From NCBI RefSeq assembly GCF_029227915.1, contig NC_079885.1, forward strand, positions 2,976,001 through 3,040,000: 64,000 nucleotides of DNA, written 5' to 3'. This DNA is from Hydractinia symbiolongicarpus (Eukaryota; Cnidaria; Hydrozoa; Anthoathecata; Hydractiniidae). The translations under genes and the position numbers were made by a program. The notes below the pieces were generated by a model. That model was not told the DNA's origin. It did no database searches and saw only the letters and a program-made list of their open reading frames with translations. Shown here piece after piece: positions 12,701 to 26,900 of the stretch (position 1 is its first letter; every line of letters starts with the position of its first letter).

Positions 12701-13371
12701 CCACTTTCATTAGGCGTCTCATCAAAAATGAAAACAATTTTAAAAACTACAAGTCTCATGGGCTTTAGTGGTGAAAAGATAATTTAAAAAATCGTTTTGG
12801 AAATGAGTTTACTCACAGGGTACTTTCTTTGTATACTTTTAACTATACGGATCGATCCGGGATTTACGGAAATCGCGGGTTTTCGTTTGCCGGCGATTAA
12901 ACCACTTTCATTCAGCGTCTCATCAAAAATGAAAACATTTTCAAAAACTACAAGTCTCATGGGCTTTAGTGGTGAAATAATAATTTAAAAAATCGTTTGG
13001 GAAATGAGTTTAGTCCCTGGGTACTTTCTTTGTATACTTTTGACAATACGGGCCGAGTCCGGGATTTATGGGAAATCGCAGGTTTTCGTTTGCCGGCGAT
13101 TAAACTTCTTTTATCCAGCGTCTCACCAAAAATGAAAACATTTTTAAAAACTACAAGTCTTATGCGTTTTAGTGGTGAAAAAATAATTTAAAAAATTGTT
13201 CTGGAAATGAGTTTGCTCACAGGGTATTTTCTTTGAATACATTCGACTATACGGGCCAAGCCCGGGATTTACAGGAAATCGCGGGTTTTCGTTTGCCGGC
13301 GATTAAACCTCTTTCATTAAGCGTCTCATCAAAAATGAAAACATTTTTAAAAACTACAAGTCTCATGCGTT
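9745..13371. repeat. 203-bp satellite array with a distant duplicate of 1137-1525
   Basis: Full-length monomers. The stretch 10572-10960 reproduces 1137-1525 at a shift of 9,435 bp, including the rare palindromic 'cggatcgatccg' variant of the GC core. Exchange therefore also links distant parts of the array. No gene is present. Confidence 0.93.
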
Positions 13372-14989
13372 TTAGTGGTGAAAAAAAAATTTAAAAAATC
13401 GTTCGGGAAATGAGTTTACTCCCTGGGTACTATCTTTGTATACATTCGCCAATACGGGCCAAGCCCGGGATTTACGGGAAATCATGGATTTTCGTTTGCC
13501 GGCGATTAAACCACTTTCATTAAGCGTCTCATCTAAAATGAAAACATTTCTGAAAACTACAAGTCTCATGCGTTTTAGTGGTGAAAAAATAATTCAAAAA
13601 ATCGTTCGGGAAATGGGTTTACTCCCTGGGTACTTTCTTTGTATAATTTTGACTATACGGGCCGAGTCCCGGAATTACGGGAAATCGCAGGTTTTCGTTT
13701 GCCGGCGATTAAACTTCTTTTATTCAGCGTCTCATCAAAAATGAAAACATTTTTGAAAACTACAAGTCTCATGGGCTTTAGTGGTGAAATAATAATTTAA
13801 AAAATCGTTCGGGAAATGAGTTTACTCCCTGGGTACTTTCTTTGTATACTTTTGACTATACGGCCGATCCGGGATTTACGGAAATCGCGGGTTTTCGTTT
13901 GCCGGCGATTAAACTTCTTTTATTCAGCGTCTCATCGAAAATGAAAACATTTTTAAAAACTACAAGTCTCATGGGCTTTAGTGGTGAAATAATAATTTAA
14001 AAAATCGTTTGGGAAATGAGTTTAGTCCCTGGGTACTTTCTTTGTATACTTTTGACAATACGGACCGAGTCCGGGATTTACGGGAAATCGCAGGTTTACG
14101 TTTGCCGGCGATTAAACTTATTTTATTCAGCGTCTCATCAAAAATGAAAACATTTTTAAAAACTACAAGTCTCATGCGTTTTAGTGGTGAAAAAAAAATT
14201 TAAAAAATCGTTCGGGAAATGAGTTTACTCCCTGGGTACTATCTTTGTATACATTCGCCAATACGGGCCAAGCCCGGGATTTACGGGAAATCATGGATTT
14301 TCGTTTGCCGGCGATTAAACCACTTTCATTAAGCGTCTCATCAAAAATGAAAACATTTCTGAAAACTACAAGTCTCATGCGTTTTAGTGGTGAAAAAATA
14401 ATTCAAAAAATCGTTCGGGAAATGGGTTTACTCCCTGGGTACTTTCTTTGTATAATTTTGACTATACGGGCCGAGTCCCGGAATTACGGGAAATCGCAGG
14501 TTTTCGTTTGCCGGCGATTAAACTTCTTTTATTCAGCGTCTCATCAAAAATGAAAACATTTTTGAAAACTACAAGTCTCATGGGCTTTAGTGGTGAAATA
14601 ATAATTTAAAAAATCGTTCGGGAAATGAGTTTACTCCCTGGGTACTTTCTTTGTATACTTTTGACTATACGGCCGATCCGGGATTTACGGAAATCGCGGG
14701 TTTTCGTTTGCCGGCGATTAAACTTCTTTTATTCAGCGTCTCATCGAAAATGAAAACATTTTTAAAAACTACAAGTCTCATGGGCTTTAGTGGTGAAATA
14801 ATAATTTAAAAAATCGTTTGGGAAATGAGTTTAGTCCCTGGGTACTTTCTTTGTATACTTTTGACAATACGGACCGAGTCCGGGATTTACGGGAAATCGC
14901 AGGTTTACGTTTGCCGGCGATTAAACTTATTTTATTCAGCGTCTCATCAAAAATGAAAACATTTTTGAAAACTACAAGTCTCATGCGTT
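13372..14989. repeat. 809-bp higher-order repeat, two adjacent copies
   Basis: Four-monomer unit: 13372-14180 is repeated nearly base for base at 14181-14989. Shared marks are 'atcatggattttcg', 'gtcccggaattac', a shortened 'cggccgatccggg' core and 'atcgaaaatg'. The unit is 809 rather than 812 bp because of the short core variant. The near identity suggests a recent duplication. Confidence 0.93.
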
Positions 14990-17900
14990 TTAGTGGTGAA
15001 AAAAAAATTTAAAAAATCGTTCGGGAAATGAGTTTACTCCCTGGGTACTTTCTTTGTATACATTTGCCTATACGGGCCAAGCCCGGAATTTATGGGAAAT
15101 CGCGGGATTTCGTTTGCCGGCGATTAAACCTCTTTCATTAAGCGTCTCATCAAAAACGAAAATATTTTTGAAAACTGCAAGTCTCATGCGCTTTAGTGGT
15201 GAAAAGATAATTTAAAAAATCGTTTTGGAAATGAGTTTACTCACAGGGTACTTTCTTTGTATACATTCGACTATACGGGCCAAGCCTGGGATTTACGGGA
15301 AATCGCGGGTTTTCGTTTGTTGGCGATTAAACTACTTTCATTAAGCGTCTCATCAAAAATGAAAACATTTCTGAAAACTACAAGTCTCATGCGTTTTAGT
15401 GGTGAAAAAATAATTTAAAAAATCGTTCGGGAAATTGGTTAATTCCCTGGGTACTTTCTTTGTATAATTTTGACTATACGGGCCGAGTCCGGGAATTACG
15501 GGAAATCGCAGGTTTTCGTTTGCCGGCGATTAAACTTCTTTTATTCAGCGTCTCATCAAAAATGAAAACATTTTTAAAAACTACAAGTCTCATGGGCTTT
15601 AGTGGTGAAATAATAATTTAAAAAATCGTTCGGGAAATGAGTTTACTCCCTGGGTACTTTCTTTGTATACTTTTGACTATACGGCCGATTCCGGGATTTA
15701 CGGGAAATCGCAGGTTTTCGTTTGCCGGCGAATAAACTTCTTTTATTCAGCGTCTCATCAAAAATGAAAACATTTTTGAAAACTACAAGTCTCATGCGTT
15801 TTAGTGGTGAAAAGATAATTTAAAAAATCGTTCGGGAAATGAGTTTACTCCCTGGGTACTTTCTTTGTATACTTTTGACTATACGGCCGATTCCGGGATT
15901 TACGGGAAATCGCAGGTTTTCGTTTGCCGGCGAATAAACTTCTTTTATTCAGCGTCTCATCAAAAATGAAAACATTTTTGAAAACTACAAGTCTCATGCG
16001 TTTTAGTGGTGAAAAGATAATTTAAAAAATCGTTTTGGAAATGAGTTTACTCACAGGGTACTTTCTTTGTATACATTCGACTATACGGGCCAAGTCCGGG
16101 ATTTACGGAAATCGCGGGTTTTCGTTTGCCGGCGAGTAAACCACTTTCATTCAGCGTCTCATCAAAAATGAAAACATTTTCAAAAACTACAAGTCTCATG
16201 GGCTTTAGTGGTGAAATAATAATTTAAAAAATCGTTTGGGAAATGAGTTTAGTCCCTGGGTACTTTCTTTGTATACTTTTGACAATACGGGCCGAGTCCG
16301 GGATTTATGGGAAATCGCAGGTTTTCGTTTGCCGGCGATTAAACTTCTTTTATTCAGCGTCTCATCAAAAATGAAAACATTTTTGAAAACTACAAGTCTT
16401 ATGCGTTTTAGTGGTGAAAAAATAATTTAAAAAATTGTTCTGGAAATGAGTTTGCTCACAGGGTATTTTCTTTGAATACATTCGACTATACGGGCCAAGC
16501 CCGGGATTTACAGGAAATCGCGGGTTTTCGTTTGCCGGCGATTAAACCTCTTTCATTAAGCGTCTCATCAAAAATGAAAACATTTTGGAAAACTACAAGT
16601 CTCATGCGTTTTAGTGGTGAAAAAAAAATTTAAAAAATCGTTCGGGAAATGAGTTTACTCCCCGGGTACTTTCTTTGTATACATTCGCCTATACGGGCCA
16701 AGCCCGGGATTTACGGGAAATCTTGGATTTTCGTTTGCCGGCGATTAAACCACTTTCATTAAGCGTCTCATCAAAAATGAAAACATTTCTGAAAACTACA
16801 AGTCTCATGCGTTTTAGTGGTGAAAAAATAATTCAAAAAATCGTTCGGGAAATGGGTTTACTCCCTGGGTACTTTCTTTGTATAATTTTGACTATACGGG
16901 CCGAGTCCTGGAATTACGGGAAATCGCAGGTTTTCGTTTGCCGGCGATTAAACTTCTTTTATTCAGCGTCTCATCAAAAATGAAAACATTTTTAAAAACT
17001 ACAAGTGTCATGGGCTTTAGTGGTGAAATAATAATTTAAAAAATCGTTCGGGAGATGAGTTTACTCCCTGGGTACTTTCTTTGTATACTTTTGACTATAC
17101 GGCCGATTCCGGGATTTACGGGAAATCGCAGGTTTTCGTTTGCCGGCGAATAAACTTCTTTTATTCAGCGTCTCATCAAAAATGAAAACATTTTTGAAAA
17201 CTACAAGTCTCATGCGTTTTAGTGGTGAAAAGATAATTTAAAAAATCGTTTTGGAAATGAGTTTACTCACAGGGTACTTTCTTTGTATACATTCGACTAT
17301 ACGGGCCAAGCCCGGGATTTACGGGAAATCACGGGTTTTCGTTTGCCGGCGATTAAACCACTTTCATTCACCGTCTCATCAAAAATGAAAACATTTTTAA
17401 AAACTACAAGTCTCATGGGCTTTAGTGGTGAAAAGATAATTTAAAAAATCGTTTTGGAAATGAGTTTACTCACAGGGTACTTTCTTTGGATACATTCGAC
17501 TATACGGGCCAAGTCCGGGATTTACGGAAATCGCGGGTTTTCGTTTGCCGGCGATTAAACCACTTTCATTCAGCGTCTCATCAAAAATGAAAACATTTTC
17601 AAAAACTACAAGTGTCATGGGCTTTAGTGGTGAAATAATAATTTAAAAAATCGTTTTGGAAATGAGTTTACTCACAGGGTACTTTCTTTGTATACATTCG
17701 ACTATACGGGCCAAGCCTGGGATTTACGGGAAATCGCGGGTTTTCGTTTGTTGGCGATTAAACTACTTTCATTAAGCGTCTCATCAAAAATGAAAACATT
17801 TCTGAAAACTACAAGTCTCATGCGTTTTAGTGGTGAAAAAATAATTTAAAAAATCGTTCGGGAAATGGGTTAATTCCCTGGGTACTTTCTTTGTATAATT

Positions 17901-20085
17901 TTGACTATACGGGCCGAGTCCGGGAATTACGGGAAATCGCAGGTTTTCGTTTGCCGGCGATTAAACTTCTTTTATTCAGCGTCTCATCAAAAATGAAAAC
18001 ATTTTTAAAAACTACAAGTCTCATGGGCTTTAGTGGTGAAATAATAATTTAAAAAATCGTTCGGGAAATGAGTTTACTCCCTGGGTACTTTCTTTGTATA
18101 CTTTTGACTATACGGCCGATTCCGGGATTTACGGGAAATCGCAGGTTTTCGTTTGCCGGCGAATAAACTTCTTTTATTCAGCGTCTCATCAAAAATGAAA
18201 ACATTTTTGAAAACTACAAGTCTCATGCGTTTTAGTGGTGAAAAGATAATTTAAAAAATCGTTTTGGAAATGAGTTTACTCACAGGGTACTTTCTTTGTA
18301 TACATTCGACTATACGGGCCAAGCCCGGGATTTACGGGAAATCACGGGTTTTCGTTTGCCGGCGATTAAACCACTTTCATTCACCGTCTCATCAAAAATG
18401 AAAACATTTTTAAAAACTACAAGTCTCATGGGCTTTAGTGGTAAAAAGATAATTTAAAAAATCGTTTTGGAAATGAGTTTACTCACAGGGTACTTTCTTT
18501 GTATACATTCGACTATACGGGCCAAGTCCGGGATTTACGGAAATCGCGGGTTTTCGTTTGCCGGCGAGTAAACCACTTTCATTCAGCGTCTCATCAAAAA
18601 TGAAAACATTTTCAAAAACTACAAGTCTCATGGGCTTTAGTGGTGAAATAATAATTTAAAAAATCGTTTGGGAAATGAGTTTAGTCCCTGGGTACTTTCT
18701 TTGTATACTTTTGACAATACGGGCCGAGTCCGGGATTTATGGGAAATCGCAGGTTTTCGTTTGCCGGCGATTAAACTTCTTTTATTCAGCGTCTCATCAA
18801 AAATGAAAACATTTTTGAAAACTACAAGTCTTATGCGTTTTAGTGGTGAAAAAATAATTTAAAAAATTGTTCTGGAAATGAGTTTGCTCACAGGGTATTT
18901 TCTTTGAATACATTCGACTATACGGGCCAAGCCCGGGATTTACAGGAAATCGCGGGTTTTCGTTTGCCGGCGATTAAACCTCTTTCATTAAGCGTCTCAT
19001 CAAAAATGAAAACATTTTGGAAAACTACAAGTCTCATGCGTTTTAGTGGTGAAAAAAAAATTTAAAAAATCGTTCGGGAAATGAGTTTACTCCCCGGGTA
19101 CTTTCTTTGTATACATTCGCCTATACGGGCCAAGCCCGGGATTTACGGGAAATCTTGGATTTTCGTTTGCCGGCGATTAAACCACTTTCATTAAGCGTCT
19201 CATCAAAAATGAAAACATTTCTGAAAACTACAAGTCTCATGCGTTTTAGTGGTGAAAAAATAATTCAAAAAATCGTTCGGGAAATGGGTTTACTCCCTGG
19301 GTACTTTCTTTGTATAATTTTGACTATACGGGCCGAGTCCTGGAATTACGGGAAATCGCAGGTTTTCGTTTGCCGGCGATTAAACTTCTTTTATTCAGCG
19401 TCTCATCAAAAATGAAAACATTTTTAAAAACTACAAGTGTCATGGGCTTTAGTGGTGAAATAATAATTTAAAAAATCGTTCGGGAGATGAGTTTACTCCC
19501 TGGGTACTTTCTTTGTATACTTTTGACTATACGGCCGATTCCGGGATTTACGGGAAATCGCAGGTTTTCGTTTGCCGGCGAATAAACTTCTTTTATTCAG
19601 CGTCTCATCAAAAATGAAAACATTTTTGAAAACTACAAGTCTCATGCGTTTTAGTGGTGAAAAGATAATTTAAAAAATCGTTTTGGAAATGAGTTTACTC
19701 ACAGGGTACTTTCTTTGTATACATTCGACTATACGGGCCAAGCCCGGGATTTACGGGAAATCACGGGTTTTCGTTTGCCGGCGATTAAACCACTTTCATT
19801 CACCGTCTCATCAAAAATGAAAACATTTTTAAAAACTACAAGTCTCATGGGCTTTAGTGGTGAAAAGATAATTTAAAAAATCGTTTTGGAAATGAGTTTA
19901 CTCACAGGGTACTTTCTTTGTATACATTCGACTATACGGGCCAAGTCCGGGATTTACGGAAATCGCGGGTTTTCGTTTGCCGGCGATTAAACCACTTTCA
20001 TTCAGCGTCTCATCAAAAATGAAAACATTTTCAAAAACTACAAGTGTCATGGGCTTTAGTGGTGAAATAATAATTTAAAAAATCG
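14990..20085. repeat. 2,432-bp higher-order repeat, two copies
   Basis: Twelve-monomer unit. Marks at about 15241, 16236 and 16675 recur at 17672, 18668 and 19107 (shifts 2,431-2,432). Diagnostic shared variants are 'gtttgttggcgattaaactac', 'ggttaattccctggg', 'acattttggaaaac', 'ctccccggg' and 'aagtgtcatggg'. The one-base difference in shift shows a small indel between copies. Confidence 0.9.
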
Positions 20086-23000
20086 TTTGGGAAATGAGTT
20101 TAGTCCCTGGGTACTTTCTTTGTATACTTTTGACTATACGGCCGATTCCGGGATTTACGGGAAATCGCAGGTTTTCGTTTGCCGGCGAATAAACTTCTTT
20201 TATTCAGCGTCTCATCAAAAATGAAAACATTTTTGAAAACTACAAGTCTCATGCGTTTTAGTGGTGAAAAGATAATTTAAAAAATCGTTTTGGAAATGAG
20301 TTTACTCACAGGGTACTTTCTTTGTATACATTCGACTATACGGGCCAAGCCCGGGATTTACGGGAAATCACGGGTTTTCGTTTGCCGGCGATTAAACCAC
20401 TTTCATTCACCGTCTCATCAAAAATGAAAACATTTTTAAAAACTACAAGTCTCATGGGCTTTAGTGGTGAAAAGATAATTTAAAAAATCGTTTTGGAAAT
20501 GAGTTTACTCACAGGGTACTTTCTTTGTATACATTCGACTATACGGGCCAAGTCCGGGATTTACGGAAATCGCCGGTTTTCGTTTGCCGGCGATTAAACC
20601 ACTTTCATTCAGCGTCTCATCAAAAATGAAAACATTTTCAAAAACTACAAGTCTCATGGGCTTTAGTGGTGAAATAATTATTTAAAAAATCGTTTGGGAA
20701 ATGAGTTTAGTCCCTGGGTACTTTCTTTGTATACTTTTGACAATACGGGCCGAGTCCGGGATTTATGGGAAATCGCAGGTTTTCGTTTGCCGGCGATTAA
20801 ACCACTTTCATTCAGCGTCTCATCAAAAATGAAAACATTTTCAAAAACTACAAGTCTCATGGGCTTTAGTGGTGAAATAATAATTTAAAAAATCGTTTGG
20901 GAAATGAGTTTAGTCCCTGGGTACTTTCTTTGTATACTTTTGACTATACGGCCGATTCCGGGATTTACGGGAAATCGCAGGTTTTCGTTTGCCGGCGAAT
21001 AAACTTCTTTTATTCAGCGTCTCATCAAAAATGAAAACATTTTTGAAAACTACAAGTCTCATGCGTTTTAGTGGTGAAAATATAATTTAAAAAATCGTTT
21101 TGGAAATGAGTTTACTCACAGGGTACTTTCTTTGTATACATTCGACTATACGGGCCAAGCCCGGGATTTACGGGAAATCACGGGTTTTCGTTTGCCGGCG
21201 ATTAAACCACTTTCATTCACCGTCTCATCAAAAATGAAAACATTTTTAAAAACTACAAGTCTCATGGGCTTTAGTGGTGAAAAGATAATTTAAAAAATCG
21301 TTTTGGAAATGAGTTTACTCACAGGGTACTTTCTTTGTATACATTCGACTATACGGGCCAAGTCCGGGATTTACGGAAATCGCGGGTTTTCGTTTGCCGG
21401 CGATTAAACCACTTTCATTCAGCGTCTCATCAAAAATGAAAACATTTTCAAAAACTACAAGTCTCATGGGCTTTAGTGGTGAAATAATAATTTAAAAAAT
21501 CGTTTGGGAAATGAGTTTAGTCCCTGGGTACTTTCTTTGTATACTTTTGACAATACGGGCCGAGTCCGGGATTTATGGGAAATCGCAGGTTTTCGTTTGC
21601 CGGCGATTAAACCACTTTCATTCACCGTCTCATCAAAAATGAAAACATTTTTAAAAACTACAAGTCTCATGGGCTTTAGTGGTGAAAAGATAATTTAAAA
21701 AATCGTTTTGGAAATGAGTTTACTCACAGGGTACTTTCTTTGTATACATTCGACTATACGGGCCAAGTCCGGGATTTACGGAAATCGCCGGTTTTCGTTT
21801 GCCGGCGATTAAACCACTTTCATTCAGCGTCTCATCAAAAATGAAAACATTTTCAAAAACTACAAGTCTCATGGGCTTTAGTGGTGAAATAATAATTTAA
21901 AAAATCGTTTGGGAAATGAGTTTAGTCCCTGGGTACTTTCTTTGTATACTTTTGACAATACGGGCCGAGTCCGGGATTTATGGGAAATCGCAGGTTTTCG
22001 TTTGCCGGCGATTAAACCACTTTCATTCAGCGTCTCATCAAAAATGAAAACATTTTCAAAAACTACAAGTCTCATGGGCTTTAGTGGTGAAATAATAATT
22101 TAAAAAATCGTTTGGGAAATGAGTTTAGTCCCTGGGTACTTTCTTTGTATACTTTTGACTATACGGCCGATTCCGGGATTTACGGGAAATCGCAGGTTTT
22201 CGTTTGCCGGCGAATAAACTTCTTTTATTCAGCGTCTCATCAAAAATGAAAACATTTTTGAAAACTACAAGTCTCATGCGTTTTAGTGGTGAAAATATAA
22301 TTTAAAAAATCGTTTTGGAAATGAGTTTACTCACAGGGTACTTTCTTTGTATACATTCGACTATACGGGCCAAGCCCGGGATTTACGGGAAATCACGGGT
22401 TTTCGTTTGCCGGCGATTAAACCACTTTCATTCACCGTCTCATCAAAAATGAAAACATTTTTAAAAACTACAAGTCTCATGGGCTTTAGTGGTGAAAAGA
22501 TAATTTAAAAAATCGTTTTGGAAATGAGTTTACTCACAGGGTACTTTCTTTGTATACATTCGACTATACGGGCCAAGTCCGGGATTTACGGAAATCGCGG
22601 GTTTTCGTTTGCCGGCGATTAAACCACTTTCATTCAGCGTCTCATCAAAAATGAAAACATTTTCAAAAACTACAAGTCTCATGGGCTTTAGTGGTGAAAT
22701 AATAATTTAAAAAATCGTTTGGGAAATGAGTTTAGTCCCTGGGTACTTTCTTTGTATACTTTTGACAATACGGGCCGAGTCCGGGATTTATGGGAAATCG
22801 CAGGTTTTCGTTTGCCGGCGATTAAACTTCTTTTATTCAGCGTCTCATCAAAAATGAAAACATTTTTGAAAACTACAAGTCTTATGCGTTTTAGTGGTGA
22901 AAAAATAATTTAAAAAATTGTTCTGGAAATGAGTTTGCTCACAGGGTATTTTCTTTGAATACATTCGACTATACGGGCCAAGCCCGGGATTTACAGGAAA

Positions 23001-23905
23001 TCGCGGGTTTTCGTTTGCCGGCGATTAAATCTCTTTCATTAAGCGTCTCATCAAAAATGAAAACATTTTTGAAAACTACAAGTCTCATGCGTTTTAGTGG
23101 TGAAAAAAAAATTTAAAAAATCGTTCGGGAAATGAGTTTACTCCCTGGGTACTTTCTTTGTATACATTCGCCTATACGGGCCAAGCCCGGGATTTACGGG
23201 AAATCTTGGATTTTCGTTTGCCGGCGATTAAACCACTTTCATTAAGCGTCTCATCAAAAATGAAAACATTTCTGAAAACTACAAGTCTCATGCGTTTTAG
23301 TGGTGAAAAAATAATTCAAAAAATCGTTCGGGAAATGGGTTTACTCCCTGGGTACTTTCTTTGTATAATTTTGACTATACGGGCCGAGTCCCGGAATTAC
23401 GGGAAATCGCAGGTTTTCGTTTGCCGGCAATTAAAATTCTTTTATTCAGCGTCTCATCAAAAATGAAAACATTTTTAAAAACTACAAGTCTCATGCGTTT
23501 TAGTGGTGAAAAGATAATTTAAAAAATCGTTTTGGAAATGAGTTTACTCACAGGGTACTTTCTTTGTATACATTCGACTATACGTGCCAAGCCCGGGATT
23601 TACGGGAAATCACGGGTTTTCGTTTGCCGGCGATTGAACCACTTTCATTCACCGTCTCATCAAAAATGAAAACATTTTTAAAAACTACAAGTCTCATGGG
23701 CTTTAGTGGTGAAATAATAATTTAAAAAATCGTTTGGGAAATGAGTTTAGTCCCTGGGTACTTTCTTTGTATACTTTTGACAATACGGGCCGAGTCCGGG
23801 ATTTACGGGAAATCGCAGGTTTACGTTTGCCGGCGATTAAACTTATTTTATTCAGCCTCTCATCAAAAATGAAAACATTTCTGAAAACTACAAGTCTCAT
23901 GCGTT
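20086..23905. repeat. Nested 810-bp and 1,215-bp higher-order repeats
   Basis: A 'tagtccctgg...cggccgattccggg' monomer lies at 20101, 20911 and 22126 (shifts of 810 and 1,215). Blocks at 20694 and 21504 recur at 21909 and 22719 (shift 1,215, six monomers). The segment around 22719-23466 also reproduces 18668-19415 at a shift of 4,051. The units are nested, so this part has been rearranged repeatedly. Confidence 0.87.
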
Positions 23906-26900
23906 TTAGTGGTGAAAAAATAATTCAAAAATCGTTTGGGAAATGGTTTTACTCCCTGGGTACTTTCTTTGTATACTTTTAACTATACGGGCCGATCTGG
24001 GATTTACGGAAATCGCGGGTTTTCGTTTGCCGGCGATTAAACTTCTTTTATTCAGCGTCTCATCAAAAATGAAAACATTTTTAAAAACTACAAGTCTCAT
24101 GGGCTTTAGTGGTGAAATTATAATTTAAAAAATCGTTTGGGAAATGAGTTTTGTCCCTGGGTACTTTCTTTGTATACTTTTGACAATACGGGCCGAGTCC
24201 GGGATTTACGGGAAATCGCAGGTTTAAGTTTGCCGGCGATTAAACTTATTTTATTCAGCGTCTCATCAAAAATGAAAACATTTTTGAAAACTACAAGTCT
24301 CATGCGTTTTAGTGGTGAAAAAAAAATTTAAAAAATCGGTTTGGAAATGAGTTTACTCACAGGGTACTTTCTTTGTATACATTCGACTATACGGGCCAAG
24401 CCTGGGATTTACGGGAAATCGCGGGTTTTCGTTTGCCGGCGATTAAACCACTTTCATTAAGCGTCTCATCAAAAATGAAAACATTTCTGACAACTACAAG
24501 TCTCATGCGTTTTAGTGGTGAAAAAATAATTTAAAAAATCGTTCGGGAAATGGGTTTACTCCCTGGGTACTTTCTTTGTATAATTTTGACTATACGGGCC
24601 GAGTCCGGGAATTACGGGAAATCGCAGGTTTTCGTTTGCCGGCGAATAAACTTCTTTTATTCAGCGTCTCATCAAAAATGAAAACATTTTTGAAAACTAC
24701 AAGTCTCATGCGTTTTAGTGGTGAAAAGATAATTTAAAAAATCGTTCGGGAAATGAGTTTACTCTCTGGGTGCTTTCTTTGTATACTTTTAACTATACGG
24801 GCCGATCCGGGATTTAAGGAAATCGCGGGTTTTCGTTTGCCGGCGATTAAACTTCTTTTATTCAGCGTCTCATCAAAAATGAAAACATTTTTAAAAACTA
24901 CAAGTCTCATGGGCTTTAGTGGTGAAATAATAATTTAAAAAATCGTTTGGGAAATGAGTTTAGTCCCTGGGTACTTTCTTTGTACACTTTTGACAATACC
25001 GGCCGAGTCCGGGATTTACGGGAAATCGCAGGTTTAAGTTTGCCGGCGATTAAACTTATTTTATTCAGCGTCTCATCAAAAATGAAAACATTTTTGAAAA
25101 CTACAAGTCTCATGCGTTATAGTGGTGAAATAATAATTTAAAAAATCGTTCGGGAAATGAGTTTACTCCCTGGGAACTTTCTTTGTATACATTCGCCTAT
25201 ACGGGCCAAGCCCGGGATTTATGGGAAATCGCGGGATTTCGTTTGCCGGCGATTAAACCTCTTTCATTAAGCGTCTCATCAAAAACGAAAACATTTTTGA
25301 AAACTGCAAGTCTCATGCGCTTTAGTGGTGAAAAGATAATTTAAAAAATCGTTTTGGAAATGAGTTTACTCACAGGGTACTTTCTTTGTATACATTCGAC
25401 TAAACGGGCCAAGCCTGGGATTTACGGGAAATCGCGGGTTTTCGATTGCCGGCGATTAAACCACTTTCATTAAGCGTCTCATCAAAAATGAAAACATTTC
25501 TGAAAACTACAAGTCTCATGCGTTTTAGTGGTGAAAAAATAATTCAAAAAACGTTCGGGAAATGGGTTTACTCCCTGGGTACTTTCTTTGTATACTTTTA
25601 ACTATACGGGCCGATCCGGGATTTACGGAAATCGCGGGTTTTCGTTTGTCGGCGATTAAACTTCTTTTATTCAGCGTCTCATCAAAAATGAAAACATTTT
25701 TAAAAACTACAAGTCTCATGGGCTTTAGTGGTGAAATAATAATTTAAAAAATCGTTTGGGAAATGAGTTTAGTCCCTGGGTACTTTTTTTGTATACTTTT
25801 GACAATACGGGCCGAGTCCGGGATTTACGGGAAATCGCAGGTTTACGTTTGCCGGCGATTAAACTTATTTTATTCAGCGTCTCATCAAAAATAAAAAACA
25901 TTTTTGAAAACTACAAGTCTCATGCGTTTTAGTGGTGAAAGAAAAATTTAAAAAATCGTTCGGGAAATGAGTTTACTCCCTGGGTACTTTCTTTGTATAC
26001 ATTCGCCTATACGGGCCAAGCCCGGGATTTATGGGAAATCGCGGGATTTCGTTTGCCGGCGATTAAACCTCTTTCATTAAGCGTCTCATCAAAAACGAAA
26101 ACATTTTTGAAAACTGCAAGTCTCATGCGCTTTAGTGGTGAAAAGATAATTTAAAAAATCATTTTGGAAATGAGTTTACTCACAGGGTACTTTCTTTGTA
26201 TACATTCGACTATACGGGCCAAGCCTGGGATTTATGGGAAATCGCGGGATTTCGTTTGCCGGCGATTAAACCTCTTTCATTAAGCGTCTCATCAAAAACG
26301 AAAACATTTTTGAAAACTGCAAGTCTCATGCGCTTTAGTGGTGAAAAGATAATTTAAAAAATCGTTTTGGAAATGAGTTTACTCACAGGGTACTTTCTTT
26401 GTATACATTCGACTATACGGGCCAAGCCTGGGATTTACGGGAAATCGCGGGTTTTCGTTTGCCGGCGATTAAACCACTTTCATTAAGCGTCTCATCAAAA
26501 ATGAAAACATTTCTGAAAACTACAAGTCTCATGCGTTTTAGTGGTGAAAAAATAATTCAAAAATCGTTTGGGAAATGGTTTTACTCCCTGGGTACTTTCT
26601 TTGTATACTTTTAACTATACGGGCCGATCCGGGATTTACGGAAATCGCGGGTTTTCGTTTGCCGGCGATTAAACTTCTTTTATTCAGCGTCTCATCAAAA
26701 ATGAAAACATTTTTAAAAACTACAAGTCTCATGGGCTTTAGTGGTGAAATTATAATTTAAAAAATCGTTTGGGAAATGAGTTTTGTCCCTGGGTACTTTC
26801 TTTGTATACTTTTGACAATACGGGCCGAGTCCGGGATTTACGGGAAATCGCAGGTTTACGTTTGCCGGCGATTAAACTTATTTTATTCAGCGTCTCATCA